NCBI RefSeq assembly: GCF_000482365.1
Contig: NZ_AXVC01000018.1
Span: 62,001 to 126,000 of the forward strand
From: Porphyromonas uenonis DSM 23387 = JCM 13868
Lineage (GTDB): Bacteria > Bacteroidota > Bacteroidia > Bacteroidales > Porphyromonadaceae
Length of the DNA stretch: 64,000 nucleotides
Direction of reading: 5' to 3'
Below the pieces are notes generated by a model. The model was not told the DNA's origin. It worked only from the letters and a program-made list of their open reading frames with translations, and ran no database searches. The position numbers and the translations under genes were made by a program. This document shows positions 7,997-15,439 of this stretch, in pieces; within the stretch, counting starts at the first letter, position 1; the number at the start of each line of letters is the position of its first letter.

Positions 7997-10114
7997 TTAG
8001 CGGAGACCGCGGAAGCGTAGGAGCGGCTCGATGTCGACCTCCTTGTGACCGGTGAACTGCTCGAAGAGTACCATCAGGTCCTCGCTATTACCACGAGAGA
8101 GGAGGATGTCAGCAAGGCGCTGTCCGTTCTCACGGGTCATGCCACCATGAGCCTCGATCCAAGCGTAGACCTCGTTGTCTACAGCCTCGCTCCAGAGGTA
8201 GGAGTAGTAACCTGCAGAGTAGTCGTTGCTCCAGATGTGACGGAAGTATGGTGAGCGGTAGCGTGGGGGGATCTGCGCATTGAGCATACCGTACTTCGTG
8301 AGAGCCTCCTGCTCAAAGGCCTGAACGTCATCAACCTTGTCACCTACAGCGAGTGCGTGCCAGCACTGGTCGATGAGTGAGGCAGCGAGGTTTTCGCCAA
8401 CAGAGTAGGCCTGGTTGAAGTTGCCCGCAGCAATCATCTTGTCACGTAGCTCGGCAGGCATCTGCTCGCCTGTCTTGTAGTGCTTTGCATAGTTGGCAAA
8501 GACAGTAGGCTCGGTAGCCCAGTGCTCGTTGAACTGTGAGGGGAACTCGACGAAGTCTCTCGAGACGTTGGTCCCAGCAATCGAAGGATAGGTCTGCGTA
8601 GAGAGCATACCGTGCAGCGCGTGACCGAACTCGTGGAAGAGTGTCGTCACCTCGTCCCAAGTCATCAGACAGGGCTGACCAGCAGCGGGCTTCTTATTGT
8701 TGCAGACGTTGTAGATGACTGGCTTGTTGCCTAGGAGCGTAGACTGCTCGACGAAGTTGCTCATCCAGGCACCACCGCTCTTAGAGGGACGTGCGTAGGG
8801 ATCGAAGTAGTAGAGTGCGATCACCTCGCCCTTGTCATTCTTGACATCATATACGGTCACGTCTGGGTTGTAGACGGAGACATCAGTGCGCTGCTCGAAG
8901 GTGAGACCGTAGAGCTTGTTGGCAGCGTAGAAGACACCATCCTTGAGGACATTATCTAGAACGAAGTACTCGCTCAGCTGTGCCTCATCGATATCAAACT
9001 GCTCCTTGCGCATCTTCTCAGCGTAGTAAGCCCAGTCGTAAGCCTCAAGCTTGAAGTCGGGGCCCTCGCTCTTCTGTGCAAACGCCTCTAGCATCTTAGC
9101 ATCCTCAGCAGCCTTGGGCTGGTAAAGCTTAGCAATACGCTCGAGGAAATTGCGAACTGTCTCACCATTCTTAGCGAGTGCGTCCTGTAGCGTCCAGTCA
9201 GCAAAGGTCTTGAAGCCTAGTAGCTGAGCCTTCTCAGCACGGAGCGTAGCGAGACGCTTGATGATGGACTGCGTGTCGTACTTGTCGCCGTTGTTGCAAC
9301 GATTGATGGAAGCCTCGAGGATAACCTTGCGGCTGTCACGATTGTTGAGCTTAGCCATGACGGGCTGCTGGGTCGTATTGACTAGGCGGATAGCCCACTG
9401 ACCCTCTTTGCCCTCTTCCTTGGCTAGGTCGGCAGCCTCTTGTAGCTCGCTGTCAGAGAGGCCGTCGAGCTGAGCCTTGTCGGTGAAGAAGACAGGCACG
9501 TTCGTCGCATCGGTCAGCATATTGCCAAACTTAGCGGTGAGCTCGGCCTCCTCGCCGTTGAGCTTCTTGAGCTTCTCCTTATCTTCGGCAGAGAGGTTAG
9601 CACCAGCCTTGACATAGTTGTCGTAGTACTGCTTGGTGAGACGTACCTGATCGGGCTGTAGACCCTCTAGACCAGTCTCGTAGACGGTCTTAATGCGAGC
9701 GAAGAGCTTGTCGTTGAGCATGATCTCGTCGCTGTGGGCGGTGAGCTTAGGTACGTACTCAGCCTCGATGGCGCGTAGCTCATCGTTGGTGTCGGCACTG
9801 GTCAGTGCGAAGAAGACGGCAGAGGTGCGCTGGAGAACCTGTCCAGCACGCTCGAGCGCCTCGATGGTATTGGTAAAGGTGGGTGCCTCAGCATTGTCCA
9901 CGATGGCTGCTATCTCCTCGTTGTGCTGACGCATACCCTCGTCAAAGGCGGGCGCAAAGTGCTCTGCCTTGATCTTGGTAAAGTCGGGTGCATTCATGTA
10001 AGTTTCACTAGGATGAACGAATGGATTGTCAGCCAGGTCCGCCTGCTTCTTCTGCTTGTTGCAAGCGAGTAGCATCGTGGCGATGGCTAATAGCATAATT
10101 ACTTGTTTACGCAT
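7997..10114 (-). CDS. dcp: M3 family peptidyl-dipeptidase (Dcp-like lipoprotein)
   Basis: Zinc metallopeptidase of 705 residues predicted to remove dipeptides from the C-termini of oligopeptides. The signature HEFGH is at 494-498 (TLFHEFGHALHG) with the third zinc ligand Glu at about 523 in SRDFVEFPSQ; the C-terminal SVGENLAASL and FRHIWSNDYSAGYYSYLWSE segments are typical of the M3A family. The N-terminus MRKQVIMLLAIATMLLAC is a lipoprotein signal, so the enzyme is exported and anchored, unlike cytoplasmic E. coli Dcp; this is usual in Bacteroidota. Such an enzyme fits an organism living on peptides. It has its own promoter-like box (10192-10199). Confidence 0.93.
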   Translation of the reverse strand: MRKQVIMLLAIATMLLACNKQKKQADLADNPFVHPSETYMNAPDFTKIKAEHFAPAFDEGMRQHNEEIAAIVDNAEAPTFTNTIEALERAGQVLQRTSAVFFALTSADTNDELRAIEAEYVPKLTAHSDEIMLNDKLFARIKTVYETGLEGLQPDQVRLTKQYYDNYVKAGANLSAEDKEKLKKLNGEEAELTAKFGNMLTDATNVPVFFTDKAQLDGLSDSELQEAADLAKEEGKEGQWAIRLVNTTQQPVMAKLNNRDSRKVILEASINRCNNGDKYDTQSIIKRLATLRAEKAQLLGFKTFADWTLQDALAKNGETVRNFLERIAKLYQPKAAEDAKMLEAFAQKSEGPDFKLEAYDWAYYAEKMRKEQFDIDEAQLSEYFVLDNVLKDGVFYAANKLYGLTFEQRTDVSVYNPDVTVYDVKNDKGEVIALYYFDPYARPSKSGGAWMSNFVEQSTLLGNKPVIYNVCNNKKPAAGQPCLMTWDEVTTLFHEFGHALHGMLSTQTYPSIAGTNVSRDFVEFPSQFNEHWATEPTVFANYAKHYKTGEQMPAELRDKMIAAGNFNQAYSVGENLAASLIDQCWHALAVGDKVDDVQAFEQEALTKYGMLNAQIPPRYRSPYFRHIWSNDYSAGYYSYLWSEAVDNEVYAWIEAHGGMTRENGQRLADILLSRGNSEDLMVLFEQFTGHKEVDIEPLLRFRGLR

Positions 10115-10145
10115 AGTCTTAGTTCGTTTGTATGATTTATATAGT

Positions 10146-10153
10146 TACTTTTG
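10146..10153 (+). promoter_or_regulatory. Candidate -7 box for xseB
   Basis: TACTTTTG matches TAnnTTTG, 68 bp before the xseB ATG. It lies inside the predicted dcp leader, so the two divergent promoters are arranged with overlapping transcripts. Confidence 0.45.
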
Positions 10154-10191
10154 CATAGCAATGAGGTGCCTAGATGTGGCACTACACGAGA

Positions 10192-10199
10192 CAAAGATA
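10192..10199 (-). promoter_or_regulatory. Candidate -7 box for dcp
   Basis: Minus strand TATCTTTG, an exact TAnnTTTG match, about 78 bp upstream of the dcp start and overlapping the xseB leader. Confidence 0.5.
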
Positions 10200-10221
10200 C
10201 TAATAATAAAACATATACCCT

Positions 10222-10455
10222 ATGACAGACGCTAGCAAGAGCCTCGCCGAGGAGCCTCAGCAGACCTACCAAGAGGCGATCACACGTATTCAGGAGATCG
10301 TGCGACTCCTCGAGGCGGGAGACATAGAGGTGGACGAACTGACCAAGCTCATCGAGGAGGCGACAGGCTTGATACAGTTCTGCTCCACACGACTCACCGC
10401 TATCGATAAGGAGGTCTCACAGCTTCTCCAGCAGCTCGACGAGAGCCAAGAGTAA
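10222..10455 (+). CDS. xseB: Exodeoxyribonuclease VII small subunit
   Basis: Small acidic, mostly helical protein of 77 residues that binds the large subunit XseA to form the single-strand DNA exonuclease VII. The conserved core YQEAITRIQEIVRLLEAGD (about 16-34) and a helix with LIEEATGLIQFCSTRL are characteristic of the family, and the length is normal. The large subunit gene is not in this window, so the two subunits are encoded apart or xseA is beyond the edges. It ends 4 bp before the convergent dehydrogenase stop. Confidence 0.9.
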   Translation: MTDASKSLAEEPQQTYQEAITRIQEIVRLLEAGDIEVDELTKLIEEATGLIQFCSTRLTAIDKEVSQLLQQLDESQE

Positions 10456-10459
10456 GCTC

Positions 10460-11431
10460 TTACTTGACGATGCTGATGGGGCGGTCGCCCTCGAAGTAGC
10501 CGATGATGCAGTTGCACAGCTCCTGCGCCATGGCAACACGCGCCTCGTAGGTCTGCGTGCCTACGTGTGGCGTCATGGTTACTTGCTCCATCTCGTACAA
10601 CTCGGGGAGCGGGTTGTCGCTATGCTCGAAGACGTCTAGCCCCGCAGCGGCGATCTCGCCAGTCTGGAGGGCGTGCACGAGAGCAGCCTCGTCAACGACC
10701 GCTCCGCGCGCTGCATTGATGAGGATAGCCGAGCGCTTCATCTGAGCTAGACGACTAGCTGAGACGAGGTGGTGCGAGTCTTCATTGTAAGGAGTGTGGA
10801 GGGATACGACATCACACTCCGTAAAGATCTTGTCTAGGTCGGCATAGGTGACTCCTAGCTCCTGCTCCGTGGCAGCGTCGAGCTGGTGACGCTTGTTGTA
10901 GAGGACGGTCATACCAAAGGCTTGCGCCATGTGTCCCACGGCTCGGCCAATGTTGCCGTAGCCAATGATTCCGATAGTCTTGCCACAAAGGTTGGTCGCC
11001 ATGCCGGAGCTGTCGGAGAGCGACTTGCTACTGCTCTTGGTGCGACGCATGTGACGATCCCACATAGCGATCTTGCGACTGCAGCTGAGGAGTAGTCCCA
11101 TCGTTAGCTCTGCGGTAGGCTGGATCACGGCACGAGGCGTATTGGTCACGGTGATCCCTTTGCTGTGTGCGTAGGCGACATCGATGTTGTTGTAGCCGAC
11201 GCCATAGTTGGCGATTAGCTTGATATTGGGGAAAGCGTCAATCAGCTCACGATCCACGGGAAAGGTAAACTGCGTGGCGAGCGCATCATACTGCGCGCCT
11301 ATCTCCATCATCTCCTCACGAGTGAAGCTCTCGCCCGCAGGACGGCGGGTCATGTCGGCCCACTCGGCAAGTTCCTCGAAGCCGGGTCGTACGGTGTCAA
11401 AGGAGATGAGTACTTTCTTTTTCTTGTCCAT
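10460..11431 (-). CDS. D-isomer 2-hydroxyacid dehydrogenase family protein
   Basis: NAD(P)-dependent cytoplasmic dehydrogenase of 323 residues. The Rossmann motif GYGNIG is at 157-162, and the catalytic triad of the family is present: Arg242 (NAARGAVVDE), Glu269 (LDVFEHSDNPL) and His289 (TPHVGTQT). Its length lacks the C-terminal ACT region of long phosphoglycerate dehydrogenases, so it is more like glyoxylate/hydroxypyruvate reductases or a short D-3-phosphoglycerate dehydrogenase. The substrate cannot be fixed from sequence. It runs in the same direction as the methyltransferase upstream with a 25-bp gap. Confidence 0.9.
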   Translation of the reverse strand: MDKKKKVLISFDTVRPGFEELAEWADMTRRPAGESFTREEMMEIGAQYDALATQFTFPVDRELIDAFPNIKLIANYGVGYNNIDVAYAHSKGITVTNTPRAVIQPTAELTMGLLLSCSRKIAMWDRHMRRTKSSSKSLSDSSGMATNLCGKTIGIIGYGNIGRAVGHMAQAFGMTVLYNKRHQLDAATEQELGVTYADLDKIFTECDVVSLHTPYNEDSHHLVSASRLAQMKRSAILINAARGAVVDEAALVHALQTGEIAAAGLDVFEHSDNPLPELYEMEQVTMTPHVGTQTYEARVAMAQELCNCIIGYFEGDRPISIVK

Positions 11432-11456
11432 AAGATATATCAGGTTAGGTGTTTGT

Positions 11457-12842
11457 TTAGATACGTAGGCGGTACGGCTTAGGGTATAAGTTGTTGAGCC
11501 GTGTGCCCGTGCTGTGTGCCAGGCCTAAGGGGATGCCCCGATAGGTGATGACGGTGAAGCCCCGCTCTGTCGGTGTCTCTGTCGTGAGCGCCTCGCCTCG
11601 CAGATAGCGCAGTGCTTCTTGCAGGGGAAGCTCTAGAGCGGGCAGGTCAGCTGTCGCATATAGAGGGTGATGCAGCAGGGCAAAGGAGGGTTCGTAGCCC
11701 TTCGCCTGATGGCGCATGGAGGCTATCTCAAGTCCTGGAGTGGCAATGGCGAGACGCTGCTTGTAAGCCTCGGCAAGAAGCTGAGCCGCCTCGGGGGAGA
11801 GCTGGTAAATGCGCTCGCCGATGGTGTAGTAGTCTGCGGATGTTGCTTTGCTGAACCAAGAGAGCGAGTCGAAGGCTTGTCGGCTGGTGCGTGTCAAGCC
11901 TTTGGCTTTGCGCGTTTCGCTTGGGGTCTCGACGGTGTTGGTGAGACGTAGCGCGGCGAGGTATTGCCCCTCACCTCGTACGATGCCTGGCCAGAGGTGC
12001 AGCCCATAAGCGGTGGCGTAAGCTCCAGCGATGCGCTCGGCACAGTGAGAGAGGTTGATGAGCTGGCAGGGGTAGTGGTCAAGGAGCCACTGGACCATCT
12101 GATCGTTTTCCTCTTGGTTGAGCGTGCAGGTAGCGTAGAGGAGCACGCCCTCGGGAGCTAGCATACGCATCGCCTCCTGTAGGATAGCTCGCTGGCGGGT
12201 CACGCAGTCGGTGACGAGCTGAGGTGACCACATACGCCTTGCCTCTTCGTCACGGCGCATCAGTCCCTCGCCACTGCAAGGGGCATCAACTAAGATGAGG
12301 TCGCAGGAGCCTTGTAGCCAGTGTGTGAGTCGCTGTGGCTCCTCTTGCGTGATGATCATTTGGTCGGCACCGCACCACTTGACCATATTCTCCACAAGGA
12401 TTTTGCATCGCTTGGGTAGTATCTCATTGCTCACGAGGAGTGTCTCTGCGGGGAGCAGATCACGCAGGAGCGTACTCTTACCCCCAGGCGCAGCACAAAG
12501 GTCAAGAGCTAACTTAGGCGTCTCGTGCCAGCCGAGTTGCTCCCAAATCGTGGCAAGCGTCATAGCGCTAGCGTCCTGTACATAGTAAGCGCCAGCGTGC
12601 CACAGAGGATCTAGCGCAAAGGTGGGTCGCTCGCTGAGCCAGTAACCCTCCAGCTCCGTCGGTAGCCACGGTATAGTCCCATCCTCTAGCTCTGCAAAGG
12701 GGTGTGGTGATAAGGTGCGAGCCGGGTTAAGACGCAGAGAGACTGAGGAGGGCGTCTCTAGTGCCTCAACAATGCGAGAGGCATGCTCGGGGTATGCTTG
12801 CGTTAGCTTAGCTGTTAGCTCTGACGGGACGGGAGTCTGCAT
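11457..12842 (-). CDS. rsmF: RsmF/NOL1/NOP2-type rRNA cytosine-C5 methyltransferase
   Basis: S-adenosylmethionine-dependent RNA m5C methyltransferase of 461 residues. The SAM-binding motif DLCAAPGGKS is at 114-123, the motif IV VDAPCSGEG around 185-193 with the Pro-Cys pair at 188-189, and the catalytic motif VI YATCTLNQEEN with Cys239. A C-terminal region of about 170 residues resembles the RNA-binding extension of E. coli RsmF (YebU), which modifies 16S rRNA; the exact target is inferred from that architecture. It starts 13 bp after the cyclophilin stop and is probably part of the YitT-cyclophilin-methyltransferase-dehydrogenase run. Confidence 0.88.
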   Translation of the reverse strand: MQTPVPSELTAKLTQAYPEHASRIVEALETPSSVSLRLNPARTLSPHPFAELEDGTIPWLPTELEGYWLSERPTFALDPLWHAGAYYVQDASAMTLATIWEQLGWHETPKLALDLCAAPGGKSTLLRDLLPAETLLVSNEILPKRCKILVENMVKWCGADQMIITQEEPQRLTHWLQGSCDLILVDAPCSGEGLMRRDEEARRMWSPQLVTDCVTRQRAILQEAMRMLAPEGVLLYATCTLNQEENDQMVQWLLDHYPCQLINLSHCAERIAGAYATAYGLHLWPGIVRGEGQYLAALRLTNTVETPSETRKAKGLTRTSRQAFDSLSWFSKATSADYYTIGERIYQLSPEAAQLLAEAYKQRLAIATPGLEIASMRHQAKGYEPSFALLHHPLYATADLPALELPLQEALRYLRGEALTTETPTERGFTVITYRGIPLGLAHSTGTRLNNLYPKPYRLRI

Positions 12843-12855
12843 GGTGTCGGATGTG

Positions 12856-13533
12856 TTAGGGCAGGAGCGTCATACGCTTGATGATCACATCTCGCTTGGG
12901 GCGGTTCGTGCTGTCGGTCGGTAGGTCTTCGATCTTGGTAATCGTGCGCATACCATCAATCACTTCGCCAAAGACCGTGTACTGCCTGTCCAACCACGGG
13001 TCACCGCCCTCACTCTTGTAGGCCTGACGCTGCTCAGGCGTGTAGTCCCACTCACGCTGAGCTGCTATGTCGTCCAGGTCAAAGTCGGTGTAATAGGTAC
13101 CCGTGACAATGTAAAATTGACTGCCCGAAGAGTCCTTCTTCGGATTCTCTTCATCTGCTAAACGCGCTGCCGCTAGGGCGCCACGCTTGTGTATGTGGTG
13201 TGGTAGGATCTCCGCAGGAATGGTCGTCGAGAGGGTGTCTATGGAGACATCCGTCTTGCGTGTCGCACCACGGGTCGAGAGGTTACCCCCCTGGATCATA
13301 AACTGCGCTATGACACGGTGCATCAAGACTCCCTCGTAGTCTCCCCGACGTACATGCTCTAGGAAGGCCGCTTGGTGTAGAGGCGTGTCGTCATAGAGTA
13401 GGAGCGTGAAGTCTCCTTGCGAAGTCTCCACGAGCACCCGTCGCCCGGCAGGAAGTGCCTCGGGCTCAGTCTGAGCTGTGAGTGAGGTGACGCAGAGAGC
13501 GAGAAGGAGTAAAAGCGTGGCAAATGGTTTCAT
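12856..13533 (-). CDS. Exported peptidyl-prolyl cis-trans isomerase (cyclophilin type)
   Basis: Protein of 225 residues with a cleavable signal (MKPFATLLLLLALCVTSLTAQ) and a cyclophilin domain that should catalyse prolyl isomerisation in periplasmic proteins. Visible cyclophilin motifs are LYDDTPLHQAAFLEHVRRGDYEGVLMHRVI split over about 48-78, FMIQGG near 82, GSQFYIV around 138 and a closing TVFGEVIDGM. The insertion between FMIQGG and GSQFYI is long, as is common in Bacteroidota cyclophilins. It lies 3 bp downstream of the YitT gene. Confidence 0.9.
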   Translation of the reverse strand: MKPFATLLLLLALCVTSLTAQTEPEALPAGRRVLVETSQGDFTLLLYDDTPLHQAAFLEHVRRGDYEGVLMHRVIAQFMIQGGNLSTRGATRKTDVSIDTLSTTIPAEILPHHIHKRGALAAARLADEENPKKDSSGSQFYIVTGTYYTDFDLDDIAAQREWDYTPEQRQAYKSEGGDPWLDRQYTVFGEVIDGMRTITKIEDLPTDSTNRPKRDVIIKRMTLLP

Positions 13534-13536
13534 AGC

Positions 13537-14475
13537 TTAGAGGATCTGAGGCGCGGTATCGTTGGTCGCATTGGTTGTTGCTATAAAGGCTTTGGGGTCA
13601 GCGAGCAGTACAGCTTTCTTAAGTTTATTGACATGTTTGCGCTCCACAATCATAAAGATGATGTCCCGCTCGGCCCCGGCGTAGATACCGCTACCATGGA
13701 GGAAGGTGCCCCGCAGATTCAGCTGCTCGATGATGATGGTGCGTAGCTCGGCGGTATGCTCGGAGACGATGAAGATCGCTTTGTTGGGGTTCTCAGGCTG
13801 TAGGAAGTCGACTACCTTGCCATAGACAAAGATGGTGATCCAGGAGTAGAGAGGCACGCTAACATCTCCAAAAGCGACCAGTCCGAAGAGCACCACAGCA
13901 GAGTCTACCGCTATGATCATATGGCTGGTCTTGAGGTTGTTGCCCTTGGCGAGTACCCGGGCGATGACGTCGGTGCCGGCACTGGTACTGCCTGCCTTGA
14001 AGGTGAGTAGTACGCCTAGTCCGAGGATAGCGCCACCATAGACTGAGGAGAGAAACTTATCATTGCTCACGATGATCACATCTCGTGTCATTGAGGTGAT
14101 CAGGTCGGTGCAGATAGAGATAAGTAGGAAGGTGGCGATCGTCTTGCCCCCACTGCGCAAACCTAGAGAGCGTGCCGCTAAGAGGAAGAAGGGCACGTTG
14201 AAGCAGAGCGCTACAGCACCAATGGGTAGCCCCTCGGGAAACGCTTCAAAGGTCCCTTGCGTCAGATAGTTGATCGTGATACTGATTCCGTAACATCCGC
14301 CTGGGATAATGTCGGCAGGAGCGATAAAGCAGGCGTAAGCGACCGCTTGGCATACAGCTCCGATGACGAGGTAGAGTATCTCCACGGCAAGCGGAGAGCG
14401 CCGAGGCGTGAAGGTCTGTCTCTCGTGAGGCGGTGGCGCTGGTTGTTGCTTTAGGTTCAGGGGCGTGCTGGACAT
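13537..14475 (-). CDS. YitT family membrane protein (DUF161 with C-terminal DUF2179)
   Basis: Protein of 312 residues with about five or six membrane helices in the first 220 residues. The segments CFIAPADIIPGGCYGISI and GSTSAGTDVIARVLAK are hallmarks of the YitT family, and the last 80 residues form the small soluble DUF2179 domain (GTFLHGSGIYAG and a closing basic helix). The function of YitT proteins is not established. The promoter-like TAACTTTG at 14516-14523 on the minus strand suggests it heads the unit that continues into cyclophilin, rsmF and the dehydrogenase. Confidence 0.88.
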   Translation of the reverse strand: MSSTPLNLKQQPAPPPHERQTFTPRRSPLAVEILYLVIGAVCQAVAYACFIAPADIIPGGCYGISITINYLTQGTFEAFPEGLPIGAVALCFNVPFFLLAARSLGLRSGGKTIATFLLISICTDLITSMTRDVIIVSNDKFLSSVYGGAILGLGVLLTFKAGSTSAGTDVIARVLAKGNNLKTSHMIIAVDSAVVLFGLVAFGDVSVPLYSWITIFVYGKVVDFLQPENPNKAIFIVSEHTAELRTIIIEQLNLRGTFLHGSGIYAGAERDIIFMIVERKHVNKLKKAVLLADPKAFIATTNATNDTAPQIL

Positions 14476-14515
14476 AGATTGCTAGAAGGAAGACGAATGG
14501 ATGATAGCTTGATTG

Positions 14516-14523
14516 CAAAGTTA
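14516..14523 (-). promoter_or_regulatory. Candidate -7 box for YitT operon
   Basis: Minus strand TAACTTTG, an exact TAnnTTTG match, about 41 bp upstream of the start at 14475. It lies 46 bp from the left end of the MITE-like element. Confidence 0.45.
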
Positions 14524-14569
14524 CTCAATCTTTGCAATTGAAGTGCTGAGTAGAGGGCATTCAGAATTA

Positions 14570-14744
14570 GAGACTGTTGCAAAAGTCAACAGTCTCACAA
14601 TCTTGCTTGCAAGATTGCCCTGACTTTGCAGAAAGGATGAAGCGCAAGGCGCTGAGGGTGAGGTCTGAAGGGAGCATACCTCCGTATGTGACCGAAGCCG
14701 AATCCCGAAAGCAACACAGCGATTCGCCTTTATGCAACAGTCTC
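14570..14744 (+). mobile_element. 175-bp MITE-like element, copy 1
   Basis: Non-coding element with terminal inverted repeats GAGACTGTTGCA / TGCAACAGTCTC and a 5-bp target duplication AATTA on both sides (14565-14569 and 14745-14749). A second 175-bp copy at 48065-48239 differs at only five positions. The left end also forms a hairpin, GACTGTTG / CAACAGTC with a 7-base loop, followed by a second dyad centred on CTTGC. It contains no transposase, so it would depend on an enzyme encoded elsewhere; terminal sequence and 5-bp duplications are compatible with an IS5-like source, which is inference. Confidence 0.88.
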
Positions 14745-14763
14745 AATTAACGTAAGAAGCTAC

Positions 14764-14865
14764 GCATGACGATAAACAAGGATATGCTGTCTGACTTTCG
14801 CTTGCCATCCCTCGGCGGAAAATGAAAATCCCTACGGAGTGGTGTTCGATTTCCTCCGTAGAGAC
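14764..14865. repeat. Dispersed repeat core plus dyad array (locus 2)
   Basis: Bases 14764-14795 match the core of a dispersed repeat also found at 27821-27852 (GACGATAA, GGAT and TGCTGT are shared). It is followed at 14810-14865 by sequence of the dyad-array type: CCCTCGGCGG, CCCTACGGAG and CCTCCGTAG spaced 21-23 bp apart. The last part doubles as the hairpin at 14832-14861. Confidence 0.55.
14822..14861 (-). terminator. Candidate terminator for thioesterase gene
   Basis: Stem CTACGGAG (14832-14839) / CTCCGTAG (14854-14861) with a 14-base loop; on the minus strand it is followed by a GGATTTTCATTTT tract. It lies about 55 bp beyond the thioesterase stop. Confidence 0.5.
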
Positions 14866-14916
14866 TTAGGCAGGCTCGTCTGTATCGTGCGTCAGCCCCG
14901 ATTCGCTTGTGAGGGG

Positions 14917-15390
14917 TTAGGCTGTAGTGGTGGGGCGGCGGTGCTTGACGGCGACCATCTTGCCACGGGCGGTGATGCGCTCGCCACAGTGCAGCTCGAG
15001 CGACAAGATAACCTTGCGGTCGGTCACCTCTACGGGGTATGCGCGGATCTCTAGCTCGATGCCCATCGGGGTCGGGGCGAGGTAGTCCACCTCTAGATGT
15101 GCGGTGATGAAGCGCTGTAGGCTATCAGCCGTAAGCTCCTCCCCGTGTGCTACTAAGTAAAGAGCAGCGGCTGCGGCTGTGCCGTGGCAGTCGAAGAGCA
15201 TAGCTATGAAGCCTCCGTATAGGTTGTCGGGCACTCCGCCTGTGTAGACAGCGTCGGGTGTGTGATGGCAGTAACAGTAAGCGTGGTCGTCGCTGAGATA
15301 GCTCTTGAGATGCAGACCATAAGGATGCGCAGCTCCGCAACCCCAGCAGTGACAGTACTCGGGGTCGTAGAGGTTTTGGATGGCGGACAT
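14917..15390 (-). CDS. PaaI-like hotdog-fold thioesterase
   Basis: Cytoplasmic protein of 157 residues resembling PaaI/YigI-type acyl-CoA thioesterases. The segment GGVPDNLYGGFIAMLFDCHGTAAAA (about 51-75) corresponds to the hotdog catalytic helix region, in which Asn/Gly and Asp positions are conserved. An N-terminal CHCWGCGAAHPYGL motif with three Cys is typical of a subgroup of these proteins and may bind metal. The substrate is unknown. The whole 49-bp spacer between the mltD stop and this ATG consists of seven heptamer repeats, so translation or transcription of this gene may respond to repeat number; no conventional promoter is visible there. Confidence 0.8.
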   Translation of the reverse strand: MSAIQNLYDPEYCHCWGCGAAHPYGLHLKSYLSDDHAYCYCHHTPDAVYTGGVPDNLYGGFIAMLFDCHGTAAAAALYLVAHGEELTADSLQRFITAHLEVDYLAPTPMGIELEIRAYPVEVTDRKVILSLELHCGERITARGKMVAVKHRRPTTTA

Positions 15391-15439
15391 ATTAGACCTT
15401 AGAGATTAGAGGTTAGACTTGAGAGGTTAGAAGTTAGAA
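15391..15439. repeat. Seven tandem heptamers (consensus nTTAGAn) filling an intergenic spacer
   Basis: Seven 7-bp units: ATTAGAC, CTTAGAG, ATTAGAG, GTTAGAC, TTGAGAG, GTTAGAA, GTTAGAA. They occupy exactly the bases between the mltD stop codon (15440-15442) and the start codon of the thioesterase gene (15388-15390). Similar units occur in front of the DPP IV gene. Confidence 0.85.
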
